Part shown: in pieces, positions 61,538 through 64,000 of the stretch
Layout of the letters: each line of letters begins with the position of its first letter
Position numbering within the stretch: the first letter of the stretch is position 1
Assembly (NCBI GenBank): GCA_029213195.1
Contig: JARGNI010000002.1
Span: forward strand, 124,001 to 188,000
Direction of reading: 5' to 3'
DNA: 64,000 bases
From: Verrucomicrobiales bacterium
GTDB taxonomy: Bacteria; Verrucomicrobiota; Verrucomicrobiia; Verrucomicrobiales; DEV007
Notes under the pieces: model-generated
The model's input: only the letters and a program-made list of their open reading frames with translations
The model's database searches: none
Told to the model about the DNA's origin: nothing
Position numbers and translations under genes: made by a program

Positions 61538-63093
61538 TCCGCCCGAGGCAATGGAGCGACTGCAGGCAGGCTATCCGCCATCCCCGCGCCCGTACGCCTG
61601 AGTTCCGAGATCGTGGCTTCGCGGAGTCGCATCACTTCATCCCGATACCTCGGATCCCGGGCGAGGTTTACCAGTTCCTCGGGATCCGTCCCGAGGTCGT
61701 AGAGTTCCTCCGGCTCATCCGGGACCAGCGTGCGGATGTATTTTTTCTCCCCATCGACGAGAGACACCCACCAGGGAACAGAACCCCGCATGTAGAGTTT
61801 CTGCTTCGTCGCAGGATCATCTCCCACTGGAACTTCGTCGGCACTCGACCCATAGCTGTCGCCGGTAAAGGTAGTCAGCACCGGATGCCCCCACTCGTCC
61901 GCTGGATTTTTCAGGAGCGAGGAAAGATCCCTCCCATGCATTTTCCAGGGCAAATCCAGTCCGGCGGCCCCAAAGAACGTCGGGACGAGGTCGACTCCTC
62001 CCACGGGATGACGGCAGACGGCTCCTGCCGCAACCTTGCCCGGCTGGTGGACGATCAGGGGAGATCGGATGTTGGCGTCGTAGGGTGCCTTCTTCACCTG
62101 GAAGCCATGCTGTCCCCAGGCAAAACCCTGGTCCGAAGTGAAAACGACGAGAGTATTTTCCAACTGACCAGTCTCTCGTAAGGCCGCCATGACCTCCCCC
62201 ACCCCCTCATCCAGAGAGCGAACCGCCTGGTTGACCTGGCGAACCCAATCCGTGAGCGTCTTCCTCCCATCGGCGTGGATCCCTCCCTTCGTCTTTCCCT
62301 TGATGAGAACAGGTTCCCCCGAGGGCCCCTTCTCCCATTGCTCCACCTGCCGCGAGTAGGTAGGCTTGCCATCGCGGGGAGGATAGATGTCAGCGGGATC
62401 TTCGACCTGTGCATCCGGGTAGTCCTCGAGATGACGATCGGCAGGAGTGAAGGGCCCATGCACGCCACCATAGCAGAGCCAGAGATACCAGGGCTTGTCT
62501 TCGCTTCGGCCTTTCTCGCCCCGGATGTATTCCACTGCCCATCGAGTGTAGTTGTCCGTCGAGTACCCGGTTGTCATTTCCGGAGCCCCTCCATTCTTCT
62601 CGATCAACTGATCATAGTAGTAATTTCTCGAGTTCTCGGGATAGCGAGGACGATTCCACACAATTTGATAATCCCAGTCCCGACCGAAACCGGTATCGGT
62701 GCCCGTATGCCATTTTCCGATCTGGGCAGTTTGGTAGCCATTTTTTCGAAAAACCGAGGGCCAGAAACGGCACTTTTCGGGATCGTATTCGCTACCGGGG
62801 TAGGCTCCCTCCATCCTCATAGACTCGATCCCGAATCCGTGATGCCCCGTAAGCAGCATCGCCCGAGAAGGCATGCACCAAGTCCCGATCGTGGCGTGAT
62901 GAAAGCGCACCCCGTTCTCGGCGAGAGCATCGATATGGGGGGTGCTCACCCAATCGTAAGACTCCGGATAGCAGGATATAGTGCGATGTGAGTGATCGTC
63001 GGTGTAGATGAAAAGAATATTGGGTTTCTCCTCTCCACGCACCGTGAAACTCAACCCCGCGATGAAAAGGAGAGAAAACAAGCGAATCGGCAT
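61531..63093 (-). CDS. Exported type I sulfatase
   Basis: A 520-residue sulfatase acting on a sulfated carbohydrate, probably in the periplasm. The signal peptide is MPIRLFSLLFIAGLSFTVRG. Metal-binding NILFIYTDDHSHRTISCYPE begins the domain. The formylglycine motif is GTWCMPSRAMLLTGHHG (C-x-P-S-R), requiring a maturase elsewhere. Further blocks are IGKWHTGTDTGFG, LVVFTSDQGFAWGQHGFQVK and RSPLIVHQPG. ATG 63093 was chosen since the signal peptide starts there; the frame upstream reads as non-coding. Confidence 0.93.
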   Translation of the reverse strand: MPIRLFSLLFIAGLSFTVRGEEKPNILFIYTDDHSHRTISCYPESYDWVSTPHIDALAENGVRFHHATIGTWCMPSRAMLLTGHHGFGIESMRMEGAYPGSEYDPEKCRFWPSVFRKNGYQTAQIGKWHTGTDTGFGRDWDYQIVWNRPRYPENSRNYYYDQLIEKNGGAPEMTTGYSTDNYTRWAVEYIRGEKGRSEDKPWYLWLCYGGVHGPFTPADRHLEDYPDAQVEDPADIYPPRDGKPTYSRQVEQWEKGPSGEPVLIKGKTKGGIHADGRKTLTDWVRQVNQAVRSLDEGVGEVMAALRETGQLENTLVVFTSDQGFAWGQHGFQVKKAPYDANIRSPLIVHQPGKVAAGAVCRHPVGGVDLVPTFFGAAGLDLPWKMHGRDLSSLLKNPADEWGHPVLTTFTGDSYGSSADEVPVGDDPATKQKLYMRGSVPWWVSLVDGEKKYIRTLVPDEPEELYDLGTDPEELVNLARDPRYRDEVMRLREATISELRRTGAGMADSLPAVAPLPRADQ

Positions 63094-63161
63094 ACGCACC
63101 TTACTGAAGAAAATCCCGGATCTGCTCAAGAGCAATTGTTCCAAAAAAAGAAAAAGCGACA

Positions 63162-63194
63162 CAAAAACGGGGCAGCCACAAGTGACTACCCCGT
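63162..63194 (-). terminator. Rho-independent terminator of the His-rich protein gene
   Basis: On the minus strand ACGGGG (63189-63194) pairs with CCCCGT (63167-63172) around a 16-base loop, followed by TTTTTG. It lies 42 bases past the stop at 63237. Confidence 0.6.
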
Positions 63195-63236
63195 CCCTGG
63201 TCGCTGTCAGGAGGAGCGTTTGGAAGGTGGCAATTC

Positions 63237-63647
63237 CTAGGGGAAAGTCCGGGTGTAGGTGCGATACGTGCCGTTGGAATACTGGTCGCGGTAGGTCACG
63301 ACGGTCATGTGAACTGGGTAAGGCCGACCGCAAGAGGTGTAAGCCGTGACACAGTGCTGTCTGCGACTGATTTCACAGGTACGAACCACATAGGGGGTCG
63401 CGCAATGCCCTCCCGTCACAAAGCCGCTGTGGCCACCCTGATAGGAGTGAGACTGATGTGATCCGTGATGGGGGCGATGCACGCTGTGCCCCTGGAAGGG
63501 CGAAAAGGGAACGCGAGGAGGAACGATATGGTTCCCGAAAGGTGAGTGCCCGAATCCGATGGAGAAGCGTGGGCCAGCCTGTGCTTCGGGTGCCAATCCG
63601 ATGAAGGCCAGGGCGCCGAGGGCGAGAGTCAGAACAGCAGTTTTCAT
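63237..63647 (-). CDS. Small exported His/Tyr-rich protein of unknown function
   Basis: A 136-residue product with a signal peptide (KTAVLTLALGALAFIGLAPE, cleavage near AQA). The mature part is rich in His, Gly, Ser and Pro (for example GHSVHRPHHGSHQSH) and has four cysteines in the C-terminal third. I do not recognise the family. The composition suggests metal binding or an envelope-structural role, which is inference. ATG 63647 is preferred to the upstream ATG at 63701 because the signal peptide starts there. Confidence 0.6.
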   Translation of the reverse strand: MKTAVLTLALGALAFIGLAPEAQAGPRFSIGFGHSPFGNHIVPPRVPFSPFQGHSVHRPHHGSHQSHSYQGGHSGFVTGGHCATPYVVRTCEISRRQHCVTAYTSCGRPYPVHMTVVTYRDQYSNGTYRTYTRTFP

Positions 63648-63777
63648 GAGTAGAAGTGGGGTTGATGTGGTTTCAGCAATAATGCTGGGAGATGGACGCA
63701 CGAATAAGTGCGTCTATGCAGAAGATTTAGAAAATCGAACGATTTTCCTATTCGAGCGCCCCTCCCCTTTTCCAGAC

Positions 63778-64000
63778 CTAGCGAGAGTTGGCGAGCCAAT
63801 CGACAAGACTGGCGAGGTCCTCGCGAGACATGATCCGTTGCAATCCCGGCGGCATCAGGGAAACCGAGATCTGCTTCCGCTCGAGAATGTCCCGATAGTC
63901 GATCGTGAATTCATTGCCTGCGATATCGGCAAAGAAGCTCTTCCCGCCTTTCTGGCCAAGGAGAAATCCGATCCGCTGCGAGCGATCTTTGAGCAATAGC
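63778..64000 (-). CDS. C-terminal end of a PVC-type heme-binding domain protein (partial)
   Basis: About 74 residues are visible and the frame is open to the right edge, so the N-terminus lies outside. The sequence ADIAGNEFTIDYRDILERKQ and SLMPPGLQRIMSREDLASLV matches the end of the large PVC-type heme-binding/dehydrogenase-like proteins, where the usual ending is a DGS/SLMPxGL pattern. The CxxCH heme site is not in the visible part. The protein probably acts in the periplasm, perhaps with the DUF1501/PSD1-type system of the neighbourhood. Confidence 0.75.
   Translation of the reverse strand, partial: LLLKDRSQRIGFLLGQKGGKSFFADIAGNEFTIDYRDILERKQISVSLMPPGLQRIMSREDLASLVDWLANSR

Noticed and set aside
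1-64000. CRISPR arrays, tRNA or rRNA genes, insertion sequences
   Set aside because: I looked in all gaps for spaced repeats, cloverleaf-like patterns and terminal inverted repeats and found none I could support.

Overview
The window looks like a chromosomal segment of a verrucomicrobial bacterium (PVC superphylum), probably close to the Verrucomicrobiales. The supporting markers are: the small strongly basic protein family restricted to Verrucomicrobia/Chlamydiae (5361-5516); an ECF sigma factor of the Rhodopirellula/Verrucomicrobium type; a DUF1501 + PSD1/DUF1549/DUF1553 cytochrome operon; a fragment of a PVC-type heme-binding domain protein; and a five-gene locus whose order and sequences match the Akkermansia Amuc_1098-Amuc_1102 pilus-like locus. 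Base composition is moderately GC-rich with AT-rich intergenic stretches. I saw no tRNA, rRNA, CRISPR array, transposase or integrase.

Layout. (1) 1-8.6 kb: the 5' part of rsmH (dcw cluster), two secreted proteins of unknown function, a DUF2314 membrane protein, a Tat-exported Gfo/Idh/MocA oxidoreductase, the small basic protein, an RsuA/RluB-type pseudouridine synthase and a secreted SGNH hydrolase. (2) 8.7-20.7 kb: one 12-kb gene for a 4010-residue iterative-type hybrid PKS-NRPS, ordered KS-AT-DH-cMeT-ER-KR-ACP-C-A-PCP and ending in a domain resembling cyanobacterial acyl-ACP reductase (AAR). It has its own candidate promoter and terminator and no recognisable tailoring genes beside it. (3) 20.9-27.8 kb: housekeeping genes on the minus strand (mdh, malQ, a methyltransferase, nagA, a DinG-type helicase). 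(4) 27.9-36.6 kb: regulation and envelope genes: a TetR regulator with an operator-like palindrome inside its own promoter, two ECF sigma factors (one with an anti-sigma partner), an NlpC/P60 hydrolase, a SNF2 helicase, and an NtrC-like regulator lacking the sigma-54 contact loop. (5) 36.7-39.9 kb: RNase D, Rho (with a Gly/Arg-rich loop insertion) and dephospho-CoA kinase. (6) 40.0-47.1 kb: the Amuc_1102/1101/1100/1099/1098-like secretin and pilus-assembly operon. (7) 47.2-52.6 kb: a UDP-sugar decarboxylase/epimerase, an OmpA-like protein, khpA, rpsP, a kinase-like protein coupled to an inositol-phosphatase-family protein, and a sialate O-acetylesterase-like protein. (8) 52.9-64 kb: an ECF sigma / FecR-LamG / PSD1 / DUF1501 operon, then a second Gfo/Idh/MocA oxidoreductase, an SDR, a sulfatase, a small His-rich exported protein and the end of a heme-binding protein, consistent with breakdown of sulfated or complex polysaccharides.

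The most unusual object is the PKS-NRPS. Its domain order is that of fungal highly reducing PKS-NRPS enzymes, but the fungal R/Dieckmann domain is replaced by an AAR-like reductase. The A-domain signature reads close to the glycine code, so a plausible product is an N-(methyl-branched polyketide acyl)-glycine released reductively as an aldehyde. That product is inference. All family assignments were made by reading motifs by eye; no database search was run.
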